Shown piece after piece: positions 8,158-16,654 of a DNA stretch of 64,000 nt. The notes below the pieces were generated by a model. It was not told the DNA's origin and did not search any database. It was given only the letters and a program-made list of their open reading frames with translations. The DNA comes from Halolamina sp. CBA1230 (lineage in GTDB: Archaea > Halobacteriota > Halobacteria > Halobacteriales > Haloferacaceae): contig NZ_CP054587.1 in the NCBI RefSeq assembly GCF_002025255.2, positions 1-64,000 of the forward strand. The letters are read 5' to 3'. The stretch's first letter is position 1, and each line of letters starts with the position of its first letter. Made by a program: the position numbers and the translations under genes.

Positions 8158-8490
8158 GTGGCCGACGACGATCGCCGAACCGAGGGCCGTGACGGGCGCG
8201 ACGTTGAGGTGCCCATGCGGCTCTACAAGACCGTCACCGTCTTCTCCACGCTGATCGCGGTGTTCGCCGTCGTGTTCGGCTTCCTGCTCTTAGACGCCGC
8301 CGCGCTCGGCACCGGACTGCTCCGCCGGTTCGTCCGTTCGATACTCGCCGCGCTCTCGCTTTCGGTTTCGGACTCGCTGCTCTCGGGCGCCTTCGCCGTC
8401 GCCGGACTGCTCTCGATCGCGACCGGTGCCGCCGTCTACGTGCTCGGGACTCGGTTCAAGGCGCCGGAGATGGACGACGAGTCGGCGTAG
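8158..8490 (+). CDS. Small membrane protein of the cytochrome b cluster (DUF7315-like)
   Basis: This 110-residue protein has two membrane helices (about 22-45 and 78-99) joined by a serine/leucine-rich amphipathic stretch. It starts with GTG at 8158, three bases after the cytochrome b stop. It probably belongs to the same transcript and may be an accessory subunit; no catalytic motif is visible. Confidence 0.7.
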   Translation: MADDDRRTEGRDGRDVEVPMRLYKTVTVFSTLIAVFAVVFGFLLLDAAALGTGLLRRFVRSILAALSLSVSDSLLSGAFAVAGLLSIATGAAVYVLGTRFKAPEMDDESA

Positions 8491-8542
8491 TCGCCGACGG
8501 GATGGGAAACGCTGAAGAGGGCTCGCGGCCCAGTTTCCGATA

Positions 8543-8812
8543 ATGGCTGACGAGTTCATGAAGGGGTTCGCGCTGTTCAGCGTGGCCTCCCTCGTGTGGA
8601 TGATCTCCGCGGCGTGGTACCGCACGCCCAGTTTCGATAGCACCCGCCAGCTGGTGGCGGCACCGCCCGAGGATCCCGGCACGGTGTTCGACTCGCTGGG
8701 GATCTTCCTGGGTGACCTGATGTTCTGGACCGCCCTGATCGGCGCGTTCACGTTTTGGGTGATCATCCCCGCGGGCAGGCAGGCCCGCGAGGCACTGGTC
8801 GTCGACGAGTAG
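8543..8812 (+). CDS. Small membrane protein of the cytochrome b cluster (DUF7314-like)
   Basis: The 89 residues contain two membrane helices (about 7-26 and 58-80) separated by a Pro-rich soluble loop with PEDPGTVFDSLG. It lies 52 bp after the previous gene on the same strand and is the last forward gene of the respiratory cluster. Its function is unknown; conservation of this neighbourhood in haloarchaea suggests a role in the same complex. Confidence 0.7.
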   Translation: MADEFMKGFALFSVASLVWMISAAWYRTPSFDSTRQLVAAPPEDPGTVFDSLGIFLGDLMFWTALIGAFTFWVIIPAGRQAREALVVDE

Positions 8813-9120
8813 CGCTTCCCTATTTCTCCCGCCAACGCCCGCACCTACAGCTGTCGCTCTCTCGACGATCTCCACGTCGACGCAGTCTCCACAGCGGACA
8901 GACTACGGCGCCGTCCCTGCGCGTGTGGTGGCGAGCCGTGAGCCATCGAACGTCCCCTCCGGAGTCACTGCCGACGTGCGTCGCTCCTCGACTGCGAGAG
9001 TGTCCGAAGGCGAACTCCGTAGTACTTCCCGGCGTTGAAGGAGCGGCGACGGCGCTGGCCGGAAGATGCGGCGGAGAAAGCAGTGCGCGCGTCAGCGCTC
9101 GAACGTCGTCGGCGGCGTCG
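8813..9120. other. Gap with no recognised feature
   Basis: These 308 bases lie between two convergent genes of the respiratory cluster. I find no credible gene, tRNA or strong hairpin here. Confidence 0.5.
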
Positions 9121-9561
9121 TTAGATGATCGCTTCCCACGGCCCCTGAATCACCCAGAACAGGGCCAGGTAGGCGGCGTACAGCAGGGCGAGGATCGACA
9201 ACGTGATCGCACCCTTGGGTCGCTCGACGTCGAGGTTGTTCCGGGCCTCGACGTTCCGGGCCTCGAACTCGAAGAGGTCGGCGACGACTGTCCCGATCGC
9301 GAGCACGGAGATCACCATCCCCGAGTGGGGTTCGATCACCAGATAGAGCAGACAGACGAGCACGAGCACGGCAGAAACGACGACGTGGGGCGTGTAGCGG
9401 TCCAGCGTGTCGGCGCCGTCGTTGGCAGCGCGCTTGTAGCTGCTGAACGCGCGGTGCCGCGTGGCGAAGTTGACCAGTACGAGCGCCAGAATCACGTAGG
9501 GGAGCGCTCCGGAGACCGACTCGAGCGCCCCGACCGGGACGGCGAACTGCAGTGGGGTCAT
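9121..9561 (-). CDS. Four-helix membrane protein (DUF7313-like)
   Basis: This 146-residue protein has four membrane helices (about 13-31, 57-77, 81-99 and 121-140) and a charged loop with FEFEARNVEARNNLDVERPKG. It is encoded opposite to the preceding respiratory genes but is a usual member of that neighbourhood in haloarchaea as far as I recall. It has a conserved-looking His59 (RYTPHVVVS). Function unknown. Confidence 0.7.
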   Translation of the reverse strand: MTPLQFAVPVGALESVSGALPYVILALVLVNFATRHRAFSSYKRAANDGADTLDRYTPHVVVSAVLVLVCLLYLVIEPHSGMVISVLAIGTVVADLFEFEARNVEARNNLDVERPKGAITLSILALLYAAYLALFWVIQGPWEAII

Positions 9562-9609
9562 ACCCGCATATCGGCACAGGACGGTTTAGTGCTTTTCCAA
9601 TTCCGGCGG

Positions 9610-10293
9610 CTACTCGACCAGCGGTCGGAGGCAGGTGAACTCGGAGATTACGGCGATCTCGACGGGGTCGTCAGGTCCGACCCGGCGGCGCTCGTCGCCG
9701 TCGACGAACAGCGACACGTCGCCCTCGTCGCGCTCGACGCTCAGGGTGAGCGGGCCGGGCACGACCCACGGGCTCACGCGGGTCGAGAACGGGGCGACGG
9801 GAACGACCGAGAGGCCGCCGCCGGGGGTGACCACCGGTCCGCCGGCCGCGCGACCGTAGCCGGCCGACCCCAGCGGCGTCGAGACGACGACGCCGTCAGC
9901 GCGCACGTCGAACAGGGGCTCGTCCTCGACCGAGAGCGCGTACTCGGAGATCCGGGCGGGCTCGCTGGTCATCAGCGTGGCGTCGAACACCGCGCGGCCG
10001 ATACGGTCGCCGTTCACGTCGACGCCGAGCACTGGGTGGCTGACGCTACGGTAGGCTCCGTTGGCGAGTGCTGTGGCGGCGGCGTCGAGTCGGTCGCGTG
10101 TCGCCCCGTGACGGCCGTCTTGGGCGTCGACGGCGAGGATCGGCAGCCCGTCGTCACCGAGGGCGGCGCGTTCGACCGCGTCCTGGCCGACGGCGACGAT
10201 CGCGTCGGCGTCGTCGTCGTCGAGCGAAAGCGAGGGGAGGTCGGCGTCCGCCCCACGCAGGCTGACCCGACTGATCGGCGTCGGCTGGGTCAT
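9610..10293 (-). CDS. NAD-kinase-like protein with a degraded GGDG motif
   Basis: The C-terminal half clearly belongs to the ATP-NAD kinase fold: DGVVVSTPLGSAGYGRAAGG (about 133-152) matches the NAD-binding loop, and a beta-rich tail with SVERDEGDVSLFVDGDERR follows. The N-terminal half is short; where NAD kinases have GGDGT, this protein reads VGQDAVERAAL (about 35-45), keeping the Asp but losing two glycines. At 227 residues it is shorter than typical NAD kinases. It could be a non-catalytic NAD-binding paralogue or a kinase with altered phosphoryl-donor binding. I infer the family from motifs only. Confidence 0.75.
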   Translation of the reverse strand: MTQPTPISRVSLRGADADLPSLSLDDDDADAIVAVGQDAVERAALGDDGLPILAVDAQDGRHGATRDRLDAAATALANGAYRSVSHPVLGVDVNGDRIGRAVFDATLMTSEPARISEYALSVEDEPLFDVRADGVVVSTPLGSAGYGRAAGGPVVTPGGGLSVVPVAPFSTRVSPWVVPGPLTLSVERDEGDVSLFVDGDERRRVGPDDPVEIAVISEFTCLRPLVE

Positions 10294-10417
10294 GCTCGCG
10301 TCGTCGGGCGGGCCGGGTAAAACGACGGTGGTCTGTGTGTCGTTCGTGGGTCGAGTTGGCTCGTTCGATGTCTCTGTTGACAGTATCGCTCTTCGGTATC
10401 AGCGACTGCCTCTCGAT

Positions 10418-10740
10418 CGTTAGCCACTGAGACAGCGACCGCGACAGCAACGGTGTCTCGTTCGTAGACTACTTGCGACCGCAGCATGGAGTCCCCACCC
10501 CTCCCCCCGCGCTCGCCAACGTGGCGAGCGCGAGGCGTCCACCGCCACCGCACCGCCGTGGCTGTCGGCGCGAAACGCGAGTCCCTCCGTGGACGAGCCA
10601 GCGCGAGGGACGAGTGAACGGACGTGAGCGAGTCGGTTGGGGAGGTGTGAGGGCTGTGCGGGGCGGTGCGGTCACAAGTGGCCAACGATTGAGCTGCTCT
10701 CGCGGTTGTTGTCGCAGGCGAAACCACCGTCTCAGTACCC
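10418..10740. repeat. Foldback repeat element, copy 1
   Basis: This is the shortest of three related non-coding elements. The left end (10418-10442) matches the other copies. Inner terminal repeats are TACTTGCGACCGCAG (10470-10484) and GCGGTCACAAGTGG (10668-10681), which are largely complementary and extended by imperfect outer complementarity. Conserved internal blocks include GAGTCCCCACCCCTCCCC (10489-10506), a perfect 9-3-9 hairpin (10510-10530, arm CGCTCGCCA, loop ACG), GCGAGGCGTCCACCG, and the right block GGGGAGGTGTGAGGGC (10639-10654). CCTCCCC of the left block can pair with GGGGAGG of the right. There is no coding potential. Confidence 0.85.
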
Positions 10741-10779
10741 GCCCCATCGAGCACTCCTCCCGAAAACGACCGAGAACCG

Positions 10780-12096
10780 TTACTCGAACTCGTACGGCCA
10801 GTCGCCCGTTTTCTTCATCCCGATCGCCTGGTCCTCCTCCTTCAGGTAGCCGGCCATCGTCTCCGCGTCGGCGTGCTCGATCGTCACCTCGCTGTCCGCC
10901 ACCTCCACCACAAGTTCCGTGAGCAGGATCGCCTGTTCACGCAACGTCCGACTCTCCAGTTTGTCGAGCGTGTCGGCCTCGGTGTGCCCCCAGCCACGGC
11001 CCGCGGAGTCGGACACGCTCGACACCGTGTACCCCGGAACGCCCCAGCGCACGAACGGCCAGTGGTCCGAGTGGGGTACCATCCGCGGCACCGTCGATAT
11101 CGGGTGGTCGAACCGCTCGCTCACCCGCTCGGCGGCGGCAGCGAGCTCGTCGAAGCGGTGGGTGGTGAGTTCGAGCGTCCGGCTCCCCATGTTGGAGTCG
11201 ACGTTGACGGTCGCTCGGATCGCGTCGCGGTCGGCGGTCTCCGACGCCAGCTCCGACCCCACGAGGCCGACCTCCTCGGCGCCGTAGGCGATACACTTCA
11301 CCCGCGTGTCGAGGTCGTCCTCGCGCGCGGCGAGTGCCTTCGCGATCTCGACGATCGTCGCCGTGCCGGCGCCGTTGTCCCGCGCGCCCTCCGCGATGTC
11401 GTGGGCGTCGACGTGGCTGGAGAGGATCACCACCTCCTCCGTGTCGGGACCGAGCTCGGCGACCGCGTTGCCCGACTCGGTTTCGGGCGTCTCACACTCG
11501 ACGGCAACCGTCACCTCGTCGCCGTCGAAGCGCCGAGCGAGGCGCGCGCCGGTCTCCGCGGAGACACCGACTGCCGGGATGTCGCCGTACGGGTCGCCGT
11601 CGCTGCCGCCGACGCTGCCCGTGGGCGGGAGTTCGCCGGGGACGTGGTTGGCGTAGATGAAGGCCGCCGCGCCGCCCTCGACGGCGTACTGGTACTTCTC
11701 GGTCCGGTGGATGTAGCGGTCGAAGTACTCCGGCACGTCCGAGGTGGCGAGGACGACCTTCCCCTCGACGTCGTGCGCCTCGAAATCCGCAGGGAGCCCC
11801 GCCCCGAGGTCGATCAGCTCCGCGTCGACTTCGCCCGCCGGCCCGCGCGGGAGCGCGATGGACTCCTCGACGGTCTCGGGGGTCGCGATGGAGCTGTCGC
11901 CCCGGACCCACCCCGCGAGGTCGAACGTCTCCACACGGGCGTCGCGGGCGCCCGCCGTCGCGAACGCGCCGCGCGTGGCCTCGAGTCCCTCCATCTCCCC
12001 CGGCTGCCCCGCCATGCGGTTGCCGATGTCGACGAGCCTTTCGAGGTGGTTCCAGCCCGTGTCGCTGCGGAACGTCTCCGCGATCCAGTCTGCCAT
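10780..12096 (-). CDS. M28-family zinc aminopeptidase with PA domain
   Basis: This is a predicted metallo-aminopeptidase acting on peptides. The 438 residues begin without a signal peptide, so it is probably cytosolic. A PA-like insert (about 88-190) holds the DVEGKVVLATSDVPEY segment. The zinc-binding residues of M28 are visible: SSHVDAHD (first His/Asp pair), ARDNGAGTA (bridging Asp), YGAEEVGLVGS (Glu-Glu, catalytic base and ligand), NVDSNMGS (Asp) and the late HTEADTLDKL (His). It lies next to repeat copy 1 and is divergent from the regulator at 12287. Confidence 0.88.
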   Translation of the reverse strand: MADWIAETFRSDTGWNHLERLVDIGNRMAGQPGEMEGLEATRGAFATAGARDARVETFDLAGWVRGDSSIATPETVEESIALPRGPAGEVDAELIDLGAGLPADFEAHDVEGKVVLATSDVPEYFDRYIHRTEKYQYAVEGGAAAFIYANHVPGELPPTGSVGGSDGDPYGDIPAVGVSAETGARLARRFDGDEVTVAVECETPETESGNAVAELGPDTEEVVILSSHVDAHDIAEGARDNGAGTATIVEIAKALAAREDDLDTRVKCIAYGAEEVGLVGSELASETADRDAIRATVNVDSNMGSRTLELTTHRFDELAAAAERVSERFDHPISTVPRMVPHSDHWPFVRWGVPGYTVSSVSDSAGRGWGHTEADTLDKLESRTLREQAILLTELVVEVADSEVTIEHADAETMAGYLKEEDQAIGMKKTGDWPYEFE

Positions 12097-12286
12097 ACTC
12101 CTTCGGTCGCGTGGCGAGGGCTATCACCTGTCGGCTCCGGCCGGGTTCGCCGCTTCCGCGGGCGGCGGACGGGGACCACCAGTCGAACGACGGGACGAGC
12201 GACGCGCTGTCGGAAGCGGGCACGAGACCCGGCCACGGCGTACAGGGAGGCCGGTGTTTATGTAGACCCCGGACGACGCTTTGCCC

Positions 12287-13066
12287 ATGAGCGACGCGCT
12301 GGCGGACAAACGCACTGCGAGCCGCTTTCGCATCCTCGCGGAGATCGCCGACCGGCAGCCGGCGGTGAGCCAGGGCGAGATCGCCGACGCCGTCGGCGTC
12401 ACGAGCCAGGCGGTCAGCGAGTACATCCGCGAACTCGTCGACGACGGGCTGGTCGAGAAGGAGGGCCGCTCGCGCTACCGCGTCACCAAGGAGGGCGTCG
12501 ACTGGCTGTTCCGCGAGGCCAAGTCGCTGCGGCGGTACGTCGACCACGTCACCGACGACGTGCTGGAGAGCCTGCAGGAGGACGCCGCCATCGCGGTCGA
12601 GGACGTCGAAGCCGGCGACACGGTCTCGCTCTCGATCCGGAACGGGCTACTTCACGCGACGCCGGGCGAGGAGGGAGCGGCAACCGGCGTCGCGACGACC
12701 GACGCCGAGGCGGGCACCGACGTGGGCGTCACGGGGTTCGAGGGCGTCATCGACATGGCGCCCGGCACGGTTACCGTCTACCAGGTGCCGCCGGTGCGGG
12801 CCGGCGGGAGCCGGGGGGTCGACGCCGACGCGCTCGCAGCGGCCTGCGAGTCCGCGGAGCTGGTGCTCGCCAGCGGTATCGAGGCGGTCGTCGCGCTCCG
12901 GCGGATCGACTACCCGCCCGCCGTCGCCGCCGGCGCGGGCGAGGTGGCCGCCGAGGCCGCGGCTCGGGGACAGGAGGTCGTGGTCGCGGTCACTCGCGAC
13001 GAGGTCGGCCGAGTGACGGACACGCTGCGGGACGGCGACACCGAGTACGTCGTCGAGGGTGGCTGA
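12287..13066 (+). CDS. Winged helix-turn-helix transcriptional regulator
   Basis: The N-terminal MarR/IclR-like winged helix (about residues 8-70) includes QGEIADAVGVTSQAVSEYIREL (recognition helix about 36-50) and the wing EGRSRYRVTKEG. The remaining 190 residues are an acidic alpha/beta domain with no cofactor motif that I recognise (GTVTVYQVPPVRAGG, ASGIEAVVALRRIDYP); it may sense a ligand. I use the ATG at 12287, 31 bp after a TATA-like gtttatg, which fits a leaderless transcript. Its stop codon abuts the stop of the convergent amphi-Trp gene with no gap. Confidence 0.8.
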   Translation: MSDALADKRTASRFRILAEIADRQPAVSQGEIADAVGVTSQAVSEYIRELVDDGLVEKEGRSRYRVTKEGVDWLFREAKSLRRYVDHVTDDVLESLQEDAAIAVEDVEAGDTVSLSIRNGLLHATPGEEGAATGVATTDAEAGTDVGVTGFEGVIDMAPGTVTVYQVPPVRAGGSRGVDADALAAACESAELVLASGIEAVVALRRIDYPPAVAAGAGEVAAEAAARGQEVVVAVTRDEVGRVTDTLRDGDTEYVVEGG

Positions 13067-13348
13067 TCACTCGATCTGCAGCTCGCCGCCGCTCTCGCTC
13101 CCGGTTTCGCCCTCGGTCCACTCCAGTTCGAACTCGATGCTCTTCTCCGGCCGGTCGGCCGGCCCCTCGCGTTCGACTTTCACTTCGAACGTCGGCCGTT
13201 CCGGGGGGTTGAGGCTGACCGACTCGCTGCCGGCCTGGAGGCTGATCTCCCCGCCGCCGTCCAGCGAGTCCGCCACCTGCCGGAGGTAGTCGGCGATCTC
13301 GCTCCGGCTCCTGCTACTTTCGGTTTTGAACAGCACTTCTTCTGCCAT
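13067..13348 (-). CDS. Amphi-Trp domain protein
   Basis: This 93-residue small acidic soluble protein begins MAEEVLFKTESSRSRSEIADYL and ends its domain with FELEW, the features of the amphi-Trp family, whose role is unknown. The internal ATG at 13348 is chosen over an upstream start nine codons earlier because family members begin at this point. The gene shares a zero-base boundary with the convergent regulator. Confidence 0.85.
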   Translation of the reverse strand: MAEEVLFKTESSRSRSEIADYLRQVADSLDGGGEISLQAGSESVSLNPPERPTFEVKVEREGPADRPEKSIEFELEWTEGETGSESGGELQIE

Positions 13349-13390
13349 ACCCCGAGGGAGGGTGCCCACGACCATAAGTCGTCCGTGGCG

Positions 13391-14071
13391 TCAGCTGGCG
13401 TACTCCTTCGCGGTGGTGTACGCCTCCTGCAGTCGCTTGAACTCCTCCTCGCTGCCGCCCTGGTCCGGGTGGAGATCCTTCACCTGCTCGCGGTAGGCCG
13501 ACTGCACCTCGTCGGCGTCGGCGTCGCGCTCCAGTTCGAGGAACTCGAACGCGTCGCCCACCGGATCGCCGCGGCCGGGGGCTGCACCAGGAGCCCCGCC
13601 CGGCCCCGCACGGGCACGAGCGCCGCGCGGCCCCGAGCGCCCGCCGCGTGGCCCGGCACCGGTCGCCCGCGAGCGCGCGTCGACGCCGAGGTCGAACGGG
13701 AGGCGGTGGGCGATCGTGGCGCCCGGCACCTCGTGTTCACACAGCACGACGTGTGTGGGGCCGTCGACCAGCCGGAGGTACGCCCGCGGGTCGAACGTGA
13801 TCGCGACGTCCCGGTCCGGGAGGTAGAACGCGACCGTGGTGGTGCCGAGCTCGTAGTCCTCGAGGAACGGCTCGTCGGCGGCGTCGAACACGGCGCGGAT
13901 CTCGGCTCGCTGCCGGCCGGGCCCGCCGACGCGGCGCCCGCTCCGCTCCGGGTCGGGGATGTACCGCTCGCCCAGCGCGAACACGACGGCGACGACGACG
14001 GAGGCGGCGACGCCGAGCAGCAGGCCCGAGACCAGCCACGACGGCAGCGTGGTGGGGACGGCGGGGAGCAC
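13391..14071 (-). CDS. Membrane-anchored J-domain protein
   Basis: A co-chaperone-like protein of 226 residues. It has an N-terminal membrane helix (about 8-30), a soluble region with CEHEVPGATIAHRLPFD, a low-complexity Gly/Arg/Ala-rich linker (about 135-165), and a C-terminal J-domain carrying the HPD motif in VKDLHPDQGG. The J-domain should stimulate an Hsp70 (DnaK) ATPase; C-terminal placement with an N-terminal anchor is unlike DnaJ itself. I choose the GTG start at 14071 because upstream extensions run into the divergent gene's promoter and are basic and non-haloarchaeal in composition. Confidence 0.8.
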   Translation of the reverse strand: MLPAVPTTLPSWLVSGLLLGVAASVVVAVVFALGERYIPDPERSGRRVGGPGRQRAEIRAVFDAADEPFLEDYELGTTTVAFYLPDRDVAITFDPRAYLRLVDGPTHVVLCEHEVPGATIAHRLPFDLGVDARSRATGAGPRGGRSGPRGARARAGPGGAPGAAPGRGDPVGDAFEFLELERDADADEVQSAYREQVKDLHPDQGGSEEEFKRLQEAYTTAKEYAS

Positions 14072-14196
14072 GCCCCCCCGTAGGGTCGGCAGCCTCTTCA
14101 ACGGCTCGCCGGCGGCGCATTGCTCCCGCCGGCGCGGCCCCAGCGGGGTGCCCGCGACCCGAACTACCTTTGCCCCACACCGCGAACCGACGAGTC

Positions 14197-15999
14197 GTGA
14201 CAACGTACGACATCGAACGGTACCTCAACGTCCGGAGCGCGTACGGCGGCTCGTTCGGCCCCGACGGCGAGCGGCTGGCGTTCCTGATGGACACGACCGG
14301 CACCGCACAGATCTGGACCGTCGACGGCCCGGGCGAGTGGCCCGTCCAGCGCACGTTCTACGACGACCGCGTCACGTTCGTCGACTACTCGCCCGAGCGC
14401 CAGGAGTTCGCGTTCGGGAAGGATCAGGGCGGCGACGAGCGCGCCCAGCTGTACACGCTCGACGCCGCGACCGGGGAGATCACCAACCGCACGCGGCGCC
14501 CCGACGCGAAACATCGCTGGGGCGGCTGGGACAGCGACGGCGAGCGCTTCGCGTTCGCCTCGAACCGCCGGGACCACACGGTGTTCGACATCTACGTACA
14601 GGACCGCGAGGGCGTGGGTGCGGACGCCGAGCTCGTCCACGAGGGCGACGGTTGGCTCTCGCTGTCGGGCTGGTCGCCCGACGACGACCGCCTGCTCGTC
14701 CACGAAGCCCACTCCAGCTTCGACCACGACGTGCACGTGCTCGACGTGAGCGACGGCGGGATCAGCCACGTCACGCCCCACGAGGGGCGTGCGCGGTTCA
14801 GCAGCGTCGAGTGGGGGCCCGAGGGCGACTCGCTGTACATGGTCACGGACCACGACTCCGACACCCTCCGGCTCGAACGACTGGACCTCTCGGAGGGCGA
14901 GTTCACGGTCGTTGAGGACGGGGGCGAGTGGAACGTCGACGGCGTCTCGATCCACGAGGAGAGCCGCCGCGTCGTGTACACCCGGAACGTCGACGGCTAC
15001 ACCGACCTCTCGGTCGGCGAGCTGGTCGACGCCGACCGCATCGACCCGGCCGAGGACACGTCGTTCCCCGAGGGTGTCGTCGCGGGCGTCGACTGGGGCC
15101 CGGACGGTGACCGGTACGCCGTGACGGTCACCGCCAGCGCCGACAACACGAACGTCCACGTCGCCGACGTGCTCTCCGGCGAGAGCGAGCGCTGGACGAA
15201 CGCCGCGACGGCGGGGATCCCCCGCGACACGTTCGTCGAACCGCAGCTGGTCCACGTGCCCACGTTCGACGGTCGGGAGATCCCCGGCTTCTTCTCGGTG
15301 CCGGAGGACGCCGAGGGCGAACGTCCGGTCATCGTCGACATCCACGGCGGCCCGGAGAGCCAGCGCCGCCCCTCGTTCCACGCGGTGAAGCAGTACTTCC
15401 TCAACAACGGGTACGCGGTGTTCGAGCCGAACGTCCGGGGCTCCTCGGGGTACGGGAAGGAGTACGCCGGACTCGACGACGTGCGCAACCGCATGGACTC
15501 GGTGAAGGACCTCAAGGCAGGGGTGGAGTGGCTGCAGGACCACCCCGACGCCGACGCGGACCGCATCGTCGCCTACGGCGGCTCCTACGGTGGGTTCATG
15601 GTGCTCTCGGCGCTGACGGAGTACCCCGACCTCTGGGCCGCGGGCGTCGACGTGGTGGGGATCGCGAACTTCGTCACGTTCCTCGAGAACACCAGCGACT
15701 GGCGGCGCTCGCTGCGCGAGGCGGAGTACGGCAGCCTCGACGACGACCGAGAGTTCCTGGAGGAAATCTCGCCGACCAACAACATCGAGAACATCGAGGC
15801 GCCGCTGTTCGTGCTCCACGGCGAGAACGACCCGCGCGTGCCCGTGAGCGAGGCCGAAGGGATCGTCGAGGACGCCCGCGACCAGGGCGTTCCGGTCCGG
15901 AAGCTGATCTTCCCCGACGAGGGCCACGGGTTCGCCAAACTGGAGAACCGTATCGAGGCGTACTCCGCGGTGGTGGAGTTCCTCGACGAGCACGTCTGA
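14197..15999 (+). CDS. S9-family prolyl oligopeptidase / acylaminoacyl peptidase
   Basis: This 600-residue serine peptidase has an N-terminal beta-propeller (about 1-350, with repeated blades such as GPDGERLAFLMD and WSPDDDRLLVHE) and a C-terminal alpha/beta-hydrolase domain. The catalytic triad is Ser in YGGSYGGF (about 463), Asp in GENDPRVP (about 544) and His in DEGHGFAK (about 575). No signal peptide is seen, so it is probably cytosolic and degrades short peptides. I use the GTG at 14197 (MTTYDIERYLNV), which matches homologues; a TTG at 14170 is less likely. Confidence 0.93.
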   Translation: MTTYDIERYLNVRSAYGGSFGPDGERLAFLMDTTGTAQIWTVDGPGEWPVQRTFYDDRVTFVDYSPERQEFAFGKDQGGDERAQLYTLDAATGEITNRTRRPDAKHRWGGWDSDGERFAFASNRRDHTVFDIYVQDREGVGADAELVHEGDGWLSLSGWSPDDDRLLVHEAHSSFDHDVHVLDVSDGGISHVTPHEGRARFSSVEWGPEGDSLYMVTDHDSDTLRLERLDLSEGEFTVVEDGGEWNVDGVSIHEESRRVVYTRNVDGYTDLSVGELVDADRIDPAEDTSFPEGVVAGVDWGPDGDRYAVTVTASADNTNVHVADVLSGESERWTNAATAGIPRDTFVEPQLVHVPTFDGREIPGFFSVPEDAEGERPVIVDIHGGPESQRRPSFHAVKQYFLNNGYAVFEPNVRGSSGYGKEYAGLDDVRNRMDSVKDLKAGVEWLQDHPDADADRIVAYGGSYGGFMVLSALTEYPDLWAAGVDVVGIANFVTFLENTSDWRRSLREAEYGSLDDDREFLEEISPTNNIENIEAPLFVLHGENDPRVPVSEAEGIVEDARDQGVPVRKLIFPDEGHGFAKLENRIEAYSAVVEFLDEHV

Positions 16000-16123
16000 G
16001 CCGTCGCGGCCCAGCCCGTCGCTGCCGTTTCCGGACCAGCCTCCATCCGGATCGTGACCCGTTCGCTCCCAGTCGGTGGGACCGCAGCGAGCGCCTTTCA
16101 CGTCGCGGCACCTACAGGAGGGC

Positions 16124-16585
16124 ATGAGCACAGACCACCCCAACGAGATGACCGACGAGGAGCGGGACGCGTTCCTCGGAACGGGGGGGACGGGCGTCCT
16201 CTCGCTGAACACCTCGAACGACGAACCACCTTTCTCCGTGCCGGTGTCTTACGGCTACGACGACTCGACGGGGACGTTCTACTTCCGGCTCGCGGCGGGC
16301 AGCGACAGCCGGAAGGGCGATCTCGCGGACCGCCCGGTGACGTTCGTCGCGTACGGCAGTCCCGAGGACCGATGGCAGAGCGTCGTCGCGCAGGGACGAC
16401 TGGAGCCCACGACGGCGGATTCGGTCGCGATCGAGAGCCTCGAAGGGCTCCGACGCGTCGACCTCCAGTACGTCGACATCTTCGACCAGCCGCTCGAGAC
16501 GGTCGAGTTCGAGTTCTACCGACTGGCCCCGGAGCGGATCGGGACCCGTCGGGAGTCCCACACCGGCGTCTACGGTCCCTCGTAG
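16124..16585 (+). CDS. Pyridoxamine 5'-phosphate oxidase-like flavoprotein
   Basis: This 153-residue protein has a split-barrel FMN-binding fold. It begins with the haloarchaeal signature MTDEERDAFLGTGGTGVLSL, then PFSVPVSYGYD and FYFRLAAGSDSRKGDL, where FMN or F420 would bind. The substrate is unknown. The ATG at 16124 is preceded by a run with GGAGGGC, an acceptable ribosome-binding site. A paralogue of about the same length is encoded at 45805-46269. Confidence 0.85.
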   Translation: MSTDHPNEMTDEERDAFLGTGGTGVLSLNTSNDEPPFSVPVSYGYDDSTGTFYFRLAAGSDSRKGDLADRPVTFVAYGSPEDRWQSVVAQGRLEPTTADSVAIESLEGLRRVDLQYVDIFDQPLETVEFEFYRLAPERIGTRRESHTGVYGPS

Positions 16586-16654
16586 ACTACAGCCTACGCG
16601 TCGGTCCCAATCAGGGAAACTGTTAAGTCAGTATCGAGAGGCTTTCAGCCGTAT

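Noticed and set aside
10418-10740. Insertion sequence with transposase
   Set aside because: Imperfect terminal inverted repeats are present, but there is no transposase frame or obvious target-site duplication; at most it is a non-autonomous element.
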